A program made the translations under genes and the position numbers. Shown piece after piece: positions 26,307-35,505 of a DNA stretch of 64,000 bases. How positions within the stretch are numbered: position 1 is the stretch's first letter; the number at the start of each line of letters is the position of its first letter. Source of the stretch: Brassicibacter mesophilus. GTDB lineage: Bacteria > Bacillota > Clostridia > Tissierellales > Proteiniboraceae. Under the pieces are notes generated by a model, which did not search any database, was not told the origin of the DNA, and was given only the letters and a program-made list of their open reading frames with translations. The stretch spans positions 74,719 through 138,718 of the forward strand of contig NZ_JBNPXI010000010.1 of NCBI RefSeq assembly GCF_050433385.1, in the 5' to 3' direction.

Positions 26307-28424
26307 ATGGGAAAATTATTTTTTGCTGCTAAGAAACAAATAATCTTTTGTAGAAATAAGATAAATAGGTTAAAAATAAAATCTATTATAAGAAATTCAT
26401 TCTGTAACTTATCAATTAGCAAACAGCTTGGCATATTATTTGTGATTGTATCAATAATTCCAATAATATTTTTAGGTTTTATTACATATAAGATATCTTA
26501 TGACCAAGTAGATAACACTAAGAAAGATAATCTGATGGTTTATGCTGATGGAGTTAGAAGTAGCATGAGTTCAACTATAAATGGAACAAGCAATGTTTTA
26601 AAAGGACTAACATCTCAATCAGATTTGCTCGTGCTTCTAGAAGACATAAACAATGATGGAGTATTAGATGATAAAGTTAGACTTAATAAGATCATATTGT
26701 CTCTGAAGAATGCTGTAAACAGCTCAGAAGGTCTTTATGATACTGTATTAATAACTGGAACAGATGGAAGTATTATAGCCAGTTGGCCTAAAAATGGTGA
26801 TAGTACATCAAAATTGAATATTTCTAACTCAGAGTATTTTACTAGAGTAATGAATAAGAATGAATTAGTTATCGGCAATCTAACAGATGCATCGACTACA
26901 AAAAAATTAGTTATCCCTGTGGCAATGCCAATAAACAGTCTATCAGACAGGCTTGGTGTTATTATTGTTATGCTAGATTTAAATAAGTTTACTGAGTCAA
27001 TTGATAAAATTGATGTTGGTAAGTCGGGAAGTGTTTTTATTGCTGATGGCAATGAGAAGATTATATATCATAATGAAAAAGATAAGCTTAATAGTAAAGT
27101 TGAGAATAGAGAAATACTAGATGCTATATCAAAGTCAGAGTACAATCAAACGTTTGAATATACAGATAATAGCCAAAAATACATAACAGCACATAAAAAC
27201 ATAGAAGGAGTTTCATGGCATGTATTTACTTCAATACCTAAGCATGAATATCAAAAAGCTTTTAATGATATTAGAAGTTATATAGTTTTTACAATAGTAG
27301 GATTAATAGCTGTTATCTTTTTTATCTCATTATCATATTCAAGGTTAATAGTTCTTCCTTTAAGAAACTTGATATATATGCTAAAAAAAATTTCACAAGG
27401 CAATTTAAATGCTAAATCTCAAATACATACATGTAAAGAAATGATAACTTTAAATAATACTTTTGATATTATGATTGCATATTTAAAAGATATTGTACAG
27501 GAGATTACCATTACTTCTACGGATGTTTCTGATACTGCACATAAATTTGCAAAATTATCAGGTGATGCTCATGATTATACTGAGCATGTCGCTAATACTG
27601 TTAAAGAAGTATATGATGGAGCTAAAATACAAATAAACGAAGTTGATAAAGGAATTGCTGAAGTAGAAAAACTATCTGATTTTATGTTAATGATAAACAA
27701 AAAAGTAGAAATTATTAATCAAAGCTTTTCAGCTACAGAAAAAGTAGTCCTTGATGGAGTTAATAAAATAGAAAAACTCAGTAATGGATTTGATGATAGC
27801 TTTAATAACTCATGTAGATTAAATGATGAAATGATAGAATTAAACAGTTCAATTTCAAGAATTGAACAAATAACTGATGTAATAAGTGATATAACAAAAC
27901 GGACTAATCTACTTTCGCTTAATGCAGCAATTGAATCAGCAAGAGCAGGAGAGTCTGGAAAAGGGTTTGCTGTTGTGGCTGATGAAATAAGAAAATTATC
28001 TGAACAGGTTTCATTGCAAACATCAGAAATAATAGATATTGTTCATGATGTTGAAAGTAAAGCCCAGAAGCTTAAACATGTTGCTGAAGATAACAGTGAT
28101 ATTGTTAAAGTGCAAAAAGATCACTTAAATGAAACAGAAAAATCTTTTTATACAATTAAAGACGAGATCAAAAGAATGATAGATGAGATAATGAGTATAT
28201 TAAGAAATATTCAAGACGTTAATGTGCAGAGAGATATGATATCTACATCAATTGATGGTATTTCTCAGATGGCATACAAAATCAGCACAATCGCGTCTGA
28301 TGCAAATAGTAAGTCTAAAAAGCAATTTGGTATAATACAATCAATAAATGATCACGTTAATAAACTAAATATACTATCAACTAAACTAAAGCAAAGTATA
28401 GATATGTTTACTACAATAGACTAG
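26307..28424 (+). CDS. Methyl-accepting chemotaxis protein with extracellular Cache-type sensor
   Basis: 705 residues: membrane segment (about 42-64), extracellular sensor of about 250 residues resembling double-Cache (GLYDTVLITGTDGSIIASWP and a second SGSVFIADGNEKIIYH lobe), second membrane segment (about 324-345), HAMP, and the cytoplasmic signalling hairpin with the conserved tip RTNLLSLNAAIESARAGESGKGFAVVADEIRKL shown only in part here (about 527-560). No flagellar genes lie nearby. The start at ATG 26307 has the nearest good ribosome-binding site (AGAGGAG) 13-15 bases off, so the start is uncertain. The Pho-box-like repeats upstream suggest control by the adjacent two-component pair. Confidence 0.88.
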   Translation: MGKLFFAAKKQIIFCRNKINRLKIKSIIRNSFCNLSISKQLGILFVIVSIIPIIFLGFITYKISYDQVDNTKKDNLMVYADGVRSSMSSTINGTSNVLKGLTSQSDLLVLLEDINNDGVLDDKVRLNKIILSLKNAVNSSEGLYDTVLITGTDGSIIASWPKNGDSTSKLNISNSEYFTRVMNKNELVIGNLTDASTTKKLVIPVAMPINSLSDRLGVIIVMLDLNKFTESIDKIDVGKSGSVFIADGNEKIIYHNEKDKLNSKVENREILDAISKSEYNQTFEYTDNSQKYITAHKNIEGVSWHVFTSIPKHEYQKAFNDIRSYIVFTIVGLIAVIFFISLSYSRLIVLPLRNLIYMLKKISQGNLNAKSQIHTCKEMITLNNTFDIMIAYLKDIVQEITITSTDVSDTAHKFAKLSGDAHDYTEHVANTVKEVYDGAKIQINEVDKGIAEVEKLSDFMLMINKKVEIINQSFSATEKVVLDGVNKIEKLSNGFDDSFNNSCRLNDEMIELNSSISRIEQITDVISDITKRTNLLSLNAAIESARAGESGKGFAVVADEIRKLSEQVSLQTSEIIDIVHDVESKAQKLKHVAEDNSDIVKVQKDHLNETEKSFYTIKDEIKRMIDEIMSILRNIQDVNVQRDMISTSIDGISQMAYKISTIASDANSKSKKQFGIIQSINDHVNKLNILSTKLKQSIDMFTTID

Positions 28425-28449
28425 GTTTAGTTATTTTTAAACATCAAAA

Positions 28450-28478
28450 TTGAAAAAGTGAAGTGAATCATCTATAAT
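28450..28478 (+). promoter_or_regulatory. Sigma-A promoter of the sigma-54 activator gene
   Basis: TTGAAA (28450-28455) and TATAAT (28473-28478) with a 17-base spacer, 32 bases before the start codon. Confidence 0.7.
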
Positions 28479-28510
28479 GGAGATATATTATCTACTGAAG
28501 GAATGATATT

Positions 28511-29920
28511 ATGAAAATGATTGGCTTTGATAGACTTATACTGCAAAATATCTTGCACCATATAGATGTAGGAATTCATGTAATAGATAAATATGGGAAA
28601 ACATTATATTATAATGATGCTATGGCGTATATTGAAGGATTGGAAAAAGATAAGGTGTTGGACAAACATATCCTTGAGATATTCCCAAGCTTAGATGATG
28701 ATACAAGCACTTTGTTAACAGTTATGAAAACAGGTGAGAGAATACTAAATAGAACGCAAACATATTTAAACTATAAAGGAAAAGAGATAACTACGGTTAA
28801 TACTACGATACCAATAGTATACGACGGTATTCATCTTGGAGCATTAGAGATTGCTGATAATGTTACTAATATTAAAAAGCTGTCCGAGCAGCTGGTAGAT
28901 CTTCAAAAAGAGCTTGTTGGAAAGAATGATGATAAATATGATTTTGAAATTCATAAATATGTTTTTAAAGATATAATAGGAAATAGTGATAGTTTAAAAA
29001 AAGCCATAAATGTAGCTAGAAGAGCTACTGATTCTTCTTCAAGTGTACTGATATATGGCGAAACAGGTTCAGGAAAAGAACTTTTTGCACAAAGCATTCA
29101 TTATGATGGCAAAAGGAAAAATAAGCCTTTTATAGGACAAAACTGTGCGGCACTACCCGAATCACTTCTGGAAAGTATTCTTTTTGGTACAGTAAAAGGC
29201 AGCTTTACAGGCGCTATAGATAGACCTGGTCTTTTTGAACATGCCAATGGAGGAACACTGTTATTAGACGAAATAAACTCTATGGGTCTTTCTTTACAAG
29301 CCAAGCTTTTAAGGGTTTTACAAGAGGGATACATAAGAAGGGTTGGTGGGTTAAAAGATATACCGGTAGATGTAAGAATCATTGCCACAACAAATGAAGA
29401 TCCTCAGGAGGCTATTAACAATAGTACGATAAGAAAGGATTTATACTACAGGCTAAATGTTGTTTCTATAAAAGTACCTCCTTTGAGGGAACGAAAAGAT
29501 GATATTAAAATACTCAGTGAGCATTTCATAAGAGTTTATAATAATAAGCTCAATAAGGATGTTTGGATGATATCACAAGATATGTTAGATGTTTTATACA
29601 AGTACTCATGGCCGGGAAATGTAAGGGAATTGGAAAACTCTATCGAAGGAGCTATGAATTACATATCTAATGATGAGCATGTCTTAAAGCAAGAACACTT
29701 CTCATCACATATTGTTAGTATAAAAGAGTCACAGTTTGATTTTAATAATATTATCCAATGTGATAGTTCTTTACCAAATATTATGAATAAGCTAGAAAGA
29801 AGTTTAATTCAAAAAACTCTTAATGAATCTAATTATAATATTTCTGAGGCAGCAAGAAGATTAGATATAAAAAGACAAACTTTACAGCATAAGATGAGAA
29901 AATATAACATAAATACTTAG
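28511..29920 (+). CDS. PAS-AAA+-HTH sigma-54-dependent activator, likely of the ornithine operon
   Basis: 469 residues: PAS domain (about 10-120), AAA+ sigma-54 interaction domain (about 150-385) with Walker A GETGSGKE at 183-190, Walker B LLLDEIN, and the loop GSFTGA at 230-235 that contacts sigma-54 (a common variant of GAFTGA), then a Fis-type HTH (NISEAARRLDIKRQTLQHKMRKY). The layout matches RocR-like regulators of arginine/ornithine catabolism. The next signal downstream is a good -24/-12 promoter for ord-ort-ora, so this is very probably its activator; the PAS ligand may be ornithine or a related amino acid (inferred). Strong terminator follows. Confidence 0.9.
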   Translation: MKMIGFDRLILQNILHHIDVGIHVIDKYGKTLYYNDAMAYIEGLEKDKVLDKHILEIFPSLDDDTSTLLTVMKTGERILNRTQTYLNYKGKEITTVNTTIPIVYDGIHLGALEIADNVTNIKKLSEQLVDLQKELVGKNDDKYDFEIHKYVFKDIIGNSDSLKKAINVARRATDSSSSVLIYGETGSGKELFAQSIHYDGKRKNKPFIGQNCAALPESLLESILFGTVKGSFTGAIDRPGLFEHANGGTLLLDEINSMGLSLQAKLLRVLQEGYIRRVGGLKDIPVDVRIIATTNEDPQEAINNSTIRKDLYYRLNVVSIKVPPLRERKDDIKILSEHFIRVYNNKLNKDVWMISQDMLDVLYKYSWPGNVRELENSIEGAMNYISNDEHVLKQEHFSSHIVSIKESQFDFNNIIQCDSSLPNIMNKLERSLIQKTLNESNYNISEAARRLDIKRQTLQHKMRKYNINT

Positions 29921-29966
29921 CCGCAAAAACATTTGCATGTGCATGCAAATGTTTTTGCGGTTTTTT
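29921..29966 (+). terminator. Very strong terminator after the activator gene
   Basis: Nineteen-base perfect arms at 29921-29939 and 29942-29960 around a minimal loop, followed by six T. The palindrome could also be read as DNA dyad, but the T-run favours a terminator. Confidence 0.9.
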
Positions 29967-30063
29967 CTGTTTTTGAATTAATTTATAATTTATTTTATTT
30001 ATATAAAGAAGTCAAAGCTTGAAAAATAGCAGAAAGTTTAGAATATTAATTTTTATATATTGT

Positions 30064-30079
30064 TGGCAAGTTTATTGCA
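30064..30079 (+). promoter_or_regulatory. Sigma-54 (-24/-12) promoter of the ornithine operon
   Basis: TTGGCAAGTTTATTGCA: GG at 30065-30066 and GC at 30077-30078 with the required 10 bases between, close to the TGGCAC-N5-TTGCA consensus. Transcription would start near 30090, which rules out the ATG at 30080 as the ord start. Confidence 0.85.
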
Positions 30080-30124
30080 ATGTTAAACAATGAAAATATT
30101 GTGAGAAAACTTGGAGGTGTTGGA

Positions 30125-31171
30125 ATGGAAAATGTTAAGGTAGTTATATGGGGTTTTGGTGCTATGGGTAGCGGTATGGCAAAAATGCTGCTAAAGAAAA
30201 AAGGTGTAGAAATAGTTGGTGTTTGTGATATGGCAGAATCAAGAAAAAATAGGAGTATGTATGATGTACTAGGTGTAGAAAGAGGAGATAGACCTGAAGT
30301 TATTATTAACGAAAATGTTGACGAAGTTTTAAAGGAAGGATGTTGTGATGTCTGTTTATGTGCAACAGATTCGTTTACTAAAAATGCTTTTTCTAAATTA
30401 AAATTTGCTTTAGAGAAAAAAGTAAATGTTATCTCTACTGCAGAGGAAATGTCATACCCTCAAGCTCAAAATCCAGAGCTAGCAGCTGAATTAGATAAGA
30501 TAGCAAAAGAAAATGGAGTAACTGTTCTAGGAACTGGTATAAATCCAGGATTAATTATGGATTTGTTAGTAGTTTGTTTAACAGGATGTATGATTGATGT
30601 TGAGCATATAGAAGCTAAAAGAGTAAATAGCTTATCTCCATTTGGACCAGCTGTAATGGAAGAGCAAGGTGTAGGAATAACTGTAGAAGAATTCGAAAAT
30701 GGGGTTAAGGATGGTTCGTTAGCAGGACATGTTGGATTTTCTGAATCAGTTCGTATGATAGCAGATGCTATTGGATGGAATGTTGAAAAATTTGAGCAAC
30801 AAATGAAACCAATTATTACATCTGTGGATAGAAAATCTCCATATGGATTTGCAGCAGCAGGGAATGTAGCTGGAGTAAACATGACTGGACAAGGGTATGT
30901 AGACGGTGAGGTTAAAATAGACATGATTCACCCACAACAAATCGAACCTGAGATGGAAGGAACATTTACTGGTGATTATATAACTATAAAAGGAACTCCT
31001 GAAGTTAATATGTCAATTAAACCAGAAGTTGAAGGTGGACTAGGCACAATTGCAATGTGTGTAAATATGATTCCACATGTAATAAATGCACATCCAGGTC
31101 TAAAAACTATGATTGATTTACCTGTACCTAGAGCAATCATGGGCGACATGAGACAATTAATTAGAAAGTAA
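30125..31171 (+). CDS. ord: 2,4-diaminopentanoate dehydrogenase
   Basis: NAD(P)-dependent oxidative deamination of (2R,4S)-2,4-diaminopentanoate to 2-amino-4-oxopentanoate. The Rossmann motif is WGFGAMGSG at residues 9-17; the dihydrodipicolinate-reductase-like fold continues with GVCDMAESRK and LGTGINPGLIMD. Start ATG 30125 behind TTGGAGGTG gives 348 residues; the longer frame from 30080 begins before the expected transcript. First gene of an operon in the order known from Acetoanaerobium sticklandii. Confidence 0.95.
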   Translation: MENVKVVIWGFGAMGSGMAKMLLKKKGVEIVGVCDMAESRKNRSMYDVLGVERGDRPEVIINENVDEVLKEGCCDVCLCATDSFTKNAFSKLKFALEKKVNVISTAEEMSYPQAQNPELAAELDKIAKENGVTVLGTGINPGLIMDLLVVCLTGCMIDVEHIEAKRVNSLSPFGPAVMEEQGVGITVEEFENGVKDGSLAGHVGFSESVRMIADAIGWNVEKFEQQMKPIITSVDRKSPYGFAAAGNVAGVNMTGQGYVDGEVKIDMIHPQQIEPEMEGTFTGDYITIKGTPEVNMSIKPEVEGGLGTIAMCVNMIPHVINAHPGLKTMIDLPVPRAIMGDMRQLIRK

Positions 31172-31182
31172 GGTGAAGTTAT

Positions 31183-31497
31183 ATGGCTACTGCTAAGAAG
31201 GGTGATTGGGTTAGAGTACACAATATTGTTTTGACTCCTGAGCAAAGAGCACCTCAGGTGCCTGAAGATACTAAAAAAGTGCCCCTTGAAATGTGGGATA
31301 AAGGGTTTTTATTAGATAGTGAAGCTAATATTGGTGAAATTGTAGAAGTTGAAACTTATATTGGCAGGAAAATAAGTGGCAAACTTATAGAAATAAAACC
31401 ATATTATGAACACGATTTTGGGAAATGTGTGCCAGAACTTTTATATATTGGCAGACAATTAAGAGGTATTCTTGAGGATGGTGAAGAAGATGAGTAA
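31183..31497 (+). CDS. ortA: 2-amino-4-oxopentanoate thiolase, small subunit OrtA
   Basis: 104-residue partner of OrtB; together they cleave 2-amino-4-oxopentanoate with CoA to alanine and acetyl-CoA. The sequence KKGDWVRVHNIVLTPEQRAPQVPEDT and the C-terminal DFGKCVPELLYIGRQLR are typical of OrtA; no separate catalytic motif is known to me. ATG 31183 is 12 bases after ord. Its end overlaps the ortB start by eight bases, implying coupled translation. Confidence 0.93.
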   Translation: MATAKKGDWVRVHNIVLTPEQRAPQVPEDTKKVPLEMWDKGFLLDSEANIGEIVEVETYIGRKISGKLIEIKPYYEHDFGKCVPELLYIGRQLRGILEDGEEDE

Positions 31498-32908
31498 AGA
31501 TATGAGTTATAATGCCATCATGGATAGAAAAAACCAGATAATGAAGCAAGCTGTAGGGATAGATTATCAAAAATTTGAATCAGATGGTATTGCTTTTGAT
31601 TATGAAAGAATGATGAGAGAAACAGGGTATACATTACAGGAAATGCAGCAAATACAAAGAGAAACTGGTATAGGTAATACTCCACTATTAGAGCTTAAGA
31701 ACCTAACTAAGCTTGCTAGAAAGTTAGCTCCAAAAGGAAAAGGAGCAAGGATATTTTTAAAAGATGAGGCATCAAACCCATCAGGAAGCTTTAAAGCGAG
31801 AAGAGCTGCAATAAGCGTGTATCATGCAAAAAAATTAGGATATAAAGGAGTAATAGCGGCGACAAGTGGTAACTACGGTGCAGCTGTAGCGAGTCAAGCT
31901 GCAATGAGAGGGCTTAAGTGTATTATAGTTCAAGAATGCTATGATTCTAGAACTGTTGGACAGCCCGAGATTGTTGAAAAGGCGAGAAAGTGTGAAGCAT
32001 ATGGTGCTGAAGTTGTACAGCTGACAGTAGGTCCTGAGCTATTCTATACATTTTTAAGACTATTAGAAGAAACAGGCTACTTTAATGCTTCATTATATAC
32101 ACCATTTGGAATAGCTGGAGTTGAAACATTAGGATATGAACTAGCTATGCAATTTAGAGAAAAAGAAGGAAGAGATCCAGATGTAGTAGTTGCAACTAAC
32201 GCTGGAGGAGGAAATCTTACAGGAACAGCACGTGGACTTATAAAAGCAGGGGCAATAAATACAAAAATCATAGGAGCAAGTGTTAATCTTAAAGGACTAC
32301 ATATGGCTAGTGATACTCAATTTAACAGGAAATCGTTTACAACTGGTCATACAGGTTTTGGAATACCTTTTGCTACTTGGCCAGATCGTTCAGATGTGCC
32401 TAGATCAGCAGGAAGACCTTTAAGATATATGGACAGATATGTAACTGTAAATCAAGGTGAAGTATTTTATATGACAGAGGCATTAGCTCAAATAGAGGGA
32501 TTAGAAAGAGGACCAGCAGGCAATACATCTTTAGCTGCTGCATTCTCTTTAGCCCAAGAGCTAGATTATGACAAAATAGTTGTTGTTCAGGAAACTGAAT
32601 ATACAGGAGCCGGAAAGCATATTCAGCCTCAGCTTACATTTGCAAAAGAAAATGGTGTAAATGTTGTTATTGGAAAACCTGAAGATGAGATTCCAGGAGA
32701 AAACATAGTATTACCTGAACAGCCATCATTTATTAAAGCTAGAGACTTAGATTTAGATAAATTAAGAAGATCATATATTAAGAATTGCATAGAGACCACA
32801 CATGCTACTTCAGTTTCTAATGAAGATATAAAGTTCCTAGCTGAAGATACCAACTCAAGCACAGAATTTGTAAAGCATGTACTATCTGAACTTAAAGTGG
32901 TTTATTAA
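31490..32908 (+). CDS. ortB: 2-amino-4-oxopentanoate thiolase, PLP subunit OrtB
   Basis: Fold-type II PLP enzyme carrying the catalytic site of the thiolase. The PLP Schiff-base lysine is Lys102 in NPSGSFKARRA; the glycine-rich phosphate loop is NAGGGNLTG. ATG 31490 (MSKDMSYNAIMDRKN, 472 residues) is preferred over TTG 31472, because GGTGA sits just upstream of it. Overlaps ortA; oraS follows after 15 bases. Confidence 0.94.
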   Translation: MSKDMSYNAIMDRKNQIMKQAVGIDYQKFESDGIAFDYERMMRETGYTLQEMQQIQRETGIGNTPLLELKNLTKLARKLAPKGKGARIFLKDEASNPSGSFKARRAAISVYHAKKLGYKGVIAATSGNYGAAVASQAAMRGLKCIIVQECYDSRTVGQPEIVEKARKCEAYGAEVVQLTVGPELFYTFLRLLEETGYFNASLYTPFGIAGVETLGYELAMQFREKEGRDPDVVVATNAGGGNLTGTARGLIKAGAINTKIIGASVNLKGLHMASDTQFNRKSFTTGHTGFGIPFATWPDRSDVPRSAGRPLRYMDRYVTVNQGEVFYMTEALAQIEGLERGPAGNTSLAAAFSLAQELDYDKIVVVQETEYTGAGKHIQPQLTFAKENGVNVVIGKPEDEIPGENIVLPEQPSFIKARDLDLDKLRRSYIKNCIETTHATSVSNEDIKFLAEDTNSSTEFVKHVLSELKVVY

Positions 32909-32923
32909 TACGGAGGTGTTGAA

Positions 32924-33289
32924 ATGAAAAGAGCAGATGATTTTGAATCTAGAAGACAGCACTTAAAAGACCTTACTGAAGAACAACTTGAAGCAAGATT
33001 TTGGGAATTAGCAGGAAAAATAGTAGATCCACTAGTAGAATTAGCCAATAAGAATACAAGTCCATCAATAGAAAGATCGGTTTTATTGAGAATGGGCTTT
33101 TCGAGCTTAGAAGCTAAGGCTATAGTAAATGGTGCAATAGATAGAGGATTACTTGGGAAAGGTGCAGGTCACTTAGTATATAGGTTAGCTAGAGATTATA
33201 AAATGGATATAAGAGAAGCTGGTTTAAGACTAGTTGAAGGTGAGATGTGGGACGAAGTAGTTAACATATTCTCTGGAGGTGAAAAATAA
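32924..33289 (+). CDS. oraS: D-ornithine 4,5-aminomutase, S subunit
   Basis: Small (121-residue) subunit of the adenosylcobalamin- and PLP-dependent aminomutase that turns D-ornithine into (2R,4S)-2,4-diaminopentanoate. It contains the typical FESRRQHLKDLTEEQLEARFWELAGKI opening (quoted in part) and the ERSVLLRMGFSSLEAKAIV helix. The stop codon shares one base with the oraE start, so the subunits are made in step. Good CGGAGGTG site. Confidence 0.94.
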   Translation: MKRADDFESRRQHLKDLTEEQLEARFWELAGKIVDPLVELANKNTSPSIERSVLLRMGFSSLEAKAIVNGAIDRGLLGKGAGHLVYRLARDYKMDIREAGLRLVEGEMWDEVVNIFSGGEK

Positions 33290-35505
33290 TGCAATTAAAA
33301 CCAAATGAAAAACTAGATGTAAATAAAATACTTGAAAATCTTGACTCTTATAAGCCAAGACGTAGAGGATGGCATTGGAGAGATGGAGTAGGCCAAAAAA
33401 GACAGATTGGCAAATTTGAGTACTATGATACTTCAGAGAATTTGCAGCAAAGTCAACCACTACCCGCAGCACATTATTTTGATGATATAGATCCTCAACC
33501 AGACTGTGTAATAACAACTGAAATTGCTTCAGGTAGATTTGAAGATGATATAAGAAGGATGAGAATGGCAGCATGGCATGGTGCAGACCATATAATGGTT
33601 ATCAGAACTGCAGGTCAAAGTCACTTTGATGGGTTGATTGAAGGAACACCTCAGGGGATAGGTGGGATACCTATAACAAGAAAACAAGTAAGAGCTCAAA
33701 GAAAGGCATTAGACCTTATTGAAGATGAAGTAGGAAGACCTCTTAACTATCACTCGTATGTTAGTGGGGTAGCTGGTCCAGAGATTGCAGTAATGTTTGC
33801 TGAAGAAGGTATTAACGGTGCGCATCAGGATCCGCAATATAACGTTTTATACAGAAATATAAATATGGTGAGATCATTTGTTGATGCAGCAGTAGCTAAA
33901 AAAGTTATGTCGTGGGCTGATATGGCACAAATAGACGGTGCACATAATGCAAATGCTACTGCAAGAGAAGCATGGAAGGTTATGCCTGAGCTAATGGTAC
34001 AGCACGCATTGAATTCAATCTATTCTGTTAAGATAGGAATGAAGAAAGAAAACATTTGTCTTTCTACAGTACCACCTACAGCACCTCCAGCTCCTTGCAT
34101 GAGAATAGACTTGCCTTACGCAGTTGCACTTAGAGAATTATTTAGAGAATACAAGATGAGAGCACAGCAAAATACTAAATACATGGGTTCATCTACTAGA
34201 GAGGCTACTGTAACGCACACGTTAAATCTGCTTATATCTAAGTTAACAAGAGCAGACATACAGTCAACTATAACACCTGATGAAGGAAGAAATGTTCCTT
34301 GGCATATTTATAATATAGAAGGAGCTAACACAGCAAAACAAGCACTTATAGGTATGGATGGACTAACAGAAATGGTTCAGATTAAGAGAGATAAGGGAGA
34401 ATTAGCGGATAAGGTTAGAGAGCTTAAGGAAAGAGCAATATTGTTTATGGAAGAAATACTTGAAGTAGGCGGATACTTTAAGGCTGTTGAAGAAGGGTTT
34501 TTTGTTGACTCTGGCTACTATCCGGAAAGAAATGGTGATGGAATAGCAAGAAAAATTGATGGTGGCATAGGCGTAGGAACTGTATATGAAAGAGAAGAAG
34601 ATTATATGGCACCAGTTACTGCACATTTTGGTTATAACAACATAAATCAATATGATGCTAATGCTGTTGATAATCCTGCTAAACTAATTGGGGGAAGTAC
34701 CCTTGAAGTTCCTGAAAAAATTATATATATTGATGAACTTGATGATACAGATAATGTAAATATAAGGCTTGAAGAAACAAAAGAATTAAGAAAAACTACT
34801 AAATTAAAACCAGAAATGGAATGGCAGGGCGATGGAATAATTCAGATTACACTCTTCCTTCCAACAGAAGAAAGAGTTGCTGAATTTGCAGCTATTGAAA
34901 TCGGTAAAAAGATGGGGTTAGAAGATGTTGAAGTAATTCATAAAGAAGTACTACAGAGTGCTGAAGGGACTAGAGTTGAAATAAAAGGAAGAGTTCCATT
35001 TACCATAGACACAAAGGATCTAGTTATACCACCTAAGCCAGAAGTTATGACAGATGATGAAATACGACAAGATATTGAGAAGCATCCAATGAAAATAGTT
35101 GCAGGAACAGTTGGAGAAGACGAACACTCAGTTGGACTAAGAGAAATTATTGATATAAAACATGGTGGCATCGAAAAATATGGGATAGAATGCCATTATT
35201 TAGGAACATCTGTGCCTGTAGAAAAACTTGTAGATGCAGCTATAGAATTAAATGCAGATGCAATACTAGCTTCAACAATAATTAGCCATGATGATATTCA
35301 CTACAAGAATATGAAACGCATACATGAACTATGTATAGAAAAAGGAATAAGAGATAAGGTAATGATTGCTTGTGGAGGTACTCAGGTTTCAAATGAGCTA
35401 GCTGTTCAGCAAGGAGTAGACGTAGGATTTGGTAGAGGTTCGAAAGGGGTACATGTAGCTACTTTCCTTGTTAAGAGAAGAAAGGAAATGAGAAATGAAA
35501 ATTAA
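33289..35505 (+). CDS. oraE: D-ornithine 4,5-aminomutase, E subunit
   Basis: Catalytic subunit with a TIM-barrel and a C-terminal Rossmann B12 domain. The cobalamin motif D-x-H-x-x-G is at about residue 611-616 (DEHSVG, His613 as the lower cobalt ligand); 11 residues on, Lys624 in IIDIK corresponds to the PLP-binding lysine of the characterised enzyme (His618/Lys629 there). 738 residues, full length. The reactivase-like gene overlaps its 3' end by 11 bases. Confidence 0.95.
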   Translation: MQLKPNEKLDVNKILENLDSYKPRRRGWHWRDGVGQKRQIGKFEYYDTSENLQQSQPLPAAHYFDDIDPQPDCVITTEIASGRFEDDIRRMRMAAWHGADHIMVIRTAGQSHFDGLIEGTPQGIGGIPITRKQVRAQRKALDLIEDEVGRPLNYHSYVSGVAGPEIAVMFAEEGINGAHQDPQYNVLYRNINMVRSFVDAAVAKKVMSWADMAQIDGAHNANATAREAWKVMPELMVQHALNSIYSVKIGMKKENICLSTVPPTAPPAPCMRIDLPYAVALRELFREYKMRAQQNTKYMGSSTREATVTHTLNLLISKLTRADIQSTITPDEGRNVPWHIYNIEGANTAKQALIGMDGLTEMVQIKRDKGELADKVRELKERAILFMEEILEVGGYFKAVEEGFFVDSGYYPERNGDGIARKIDGGIGVGTVYEREEDYMAPVTAHFGYNNINQYDANAVDNPAKLIGGSTLEVPEKIIYIDELDDTDNVNIRLEETKELRKTTKLKPEMEWQGDGIIQITLFLPTEERVAEFAAIEIGKKMGLEDVEVIHKEVLQSAEGTRVEIKGRVPFTIDTKDLVIPPKPEVMTDDEIRQDIEKHPMKIVAGTVGEDEHSVGLREIIDIKHGGIEKYGIECHYLGTSVPVEKLVDAAIELNADAILASTIISHDDIHYKNMKRIHELCIEKGIRDKVMIACGGTQVSNELAVQQGVDVGFGRGSKGVHVATFLVKRRKEMRNEN

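Noticed and set aside
29921..29960. The 40-base palindrome as enhancer site for the ornithine activator
   Set aside because: The T-run and position after a stop codon make a terminator more likely; a double role is not excluded.
30080..30124. Longer ord reading frame beginning at ATG 30080
   Set aside because: The -24/-12 promoter ends at 30079 and would start transcription about 10 bases after that ATG; a proper ribosome-binding site precedes ATG 30125.
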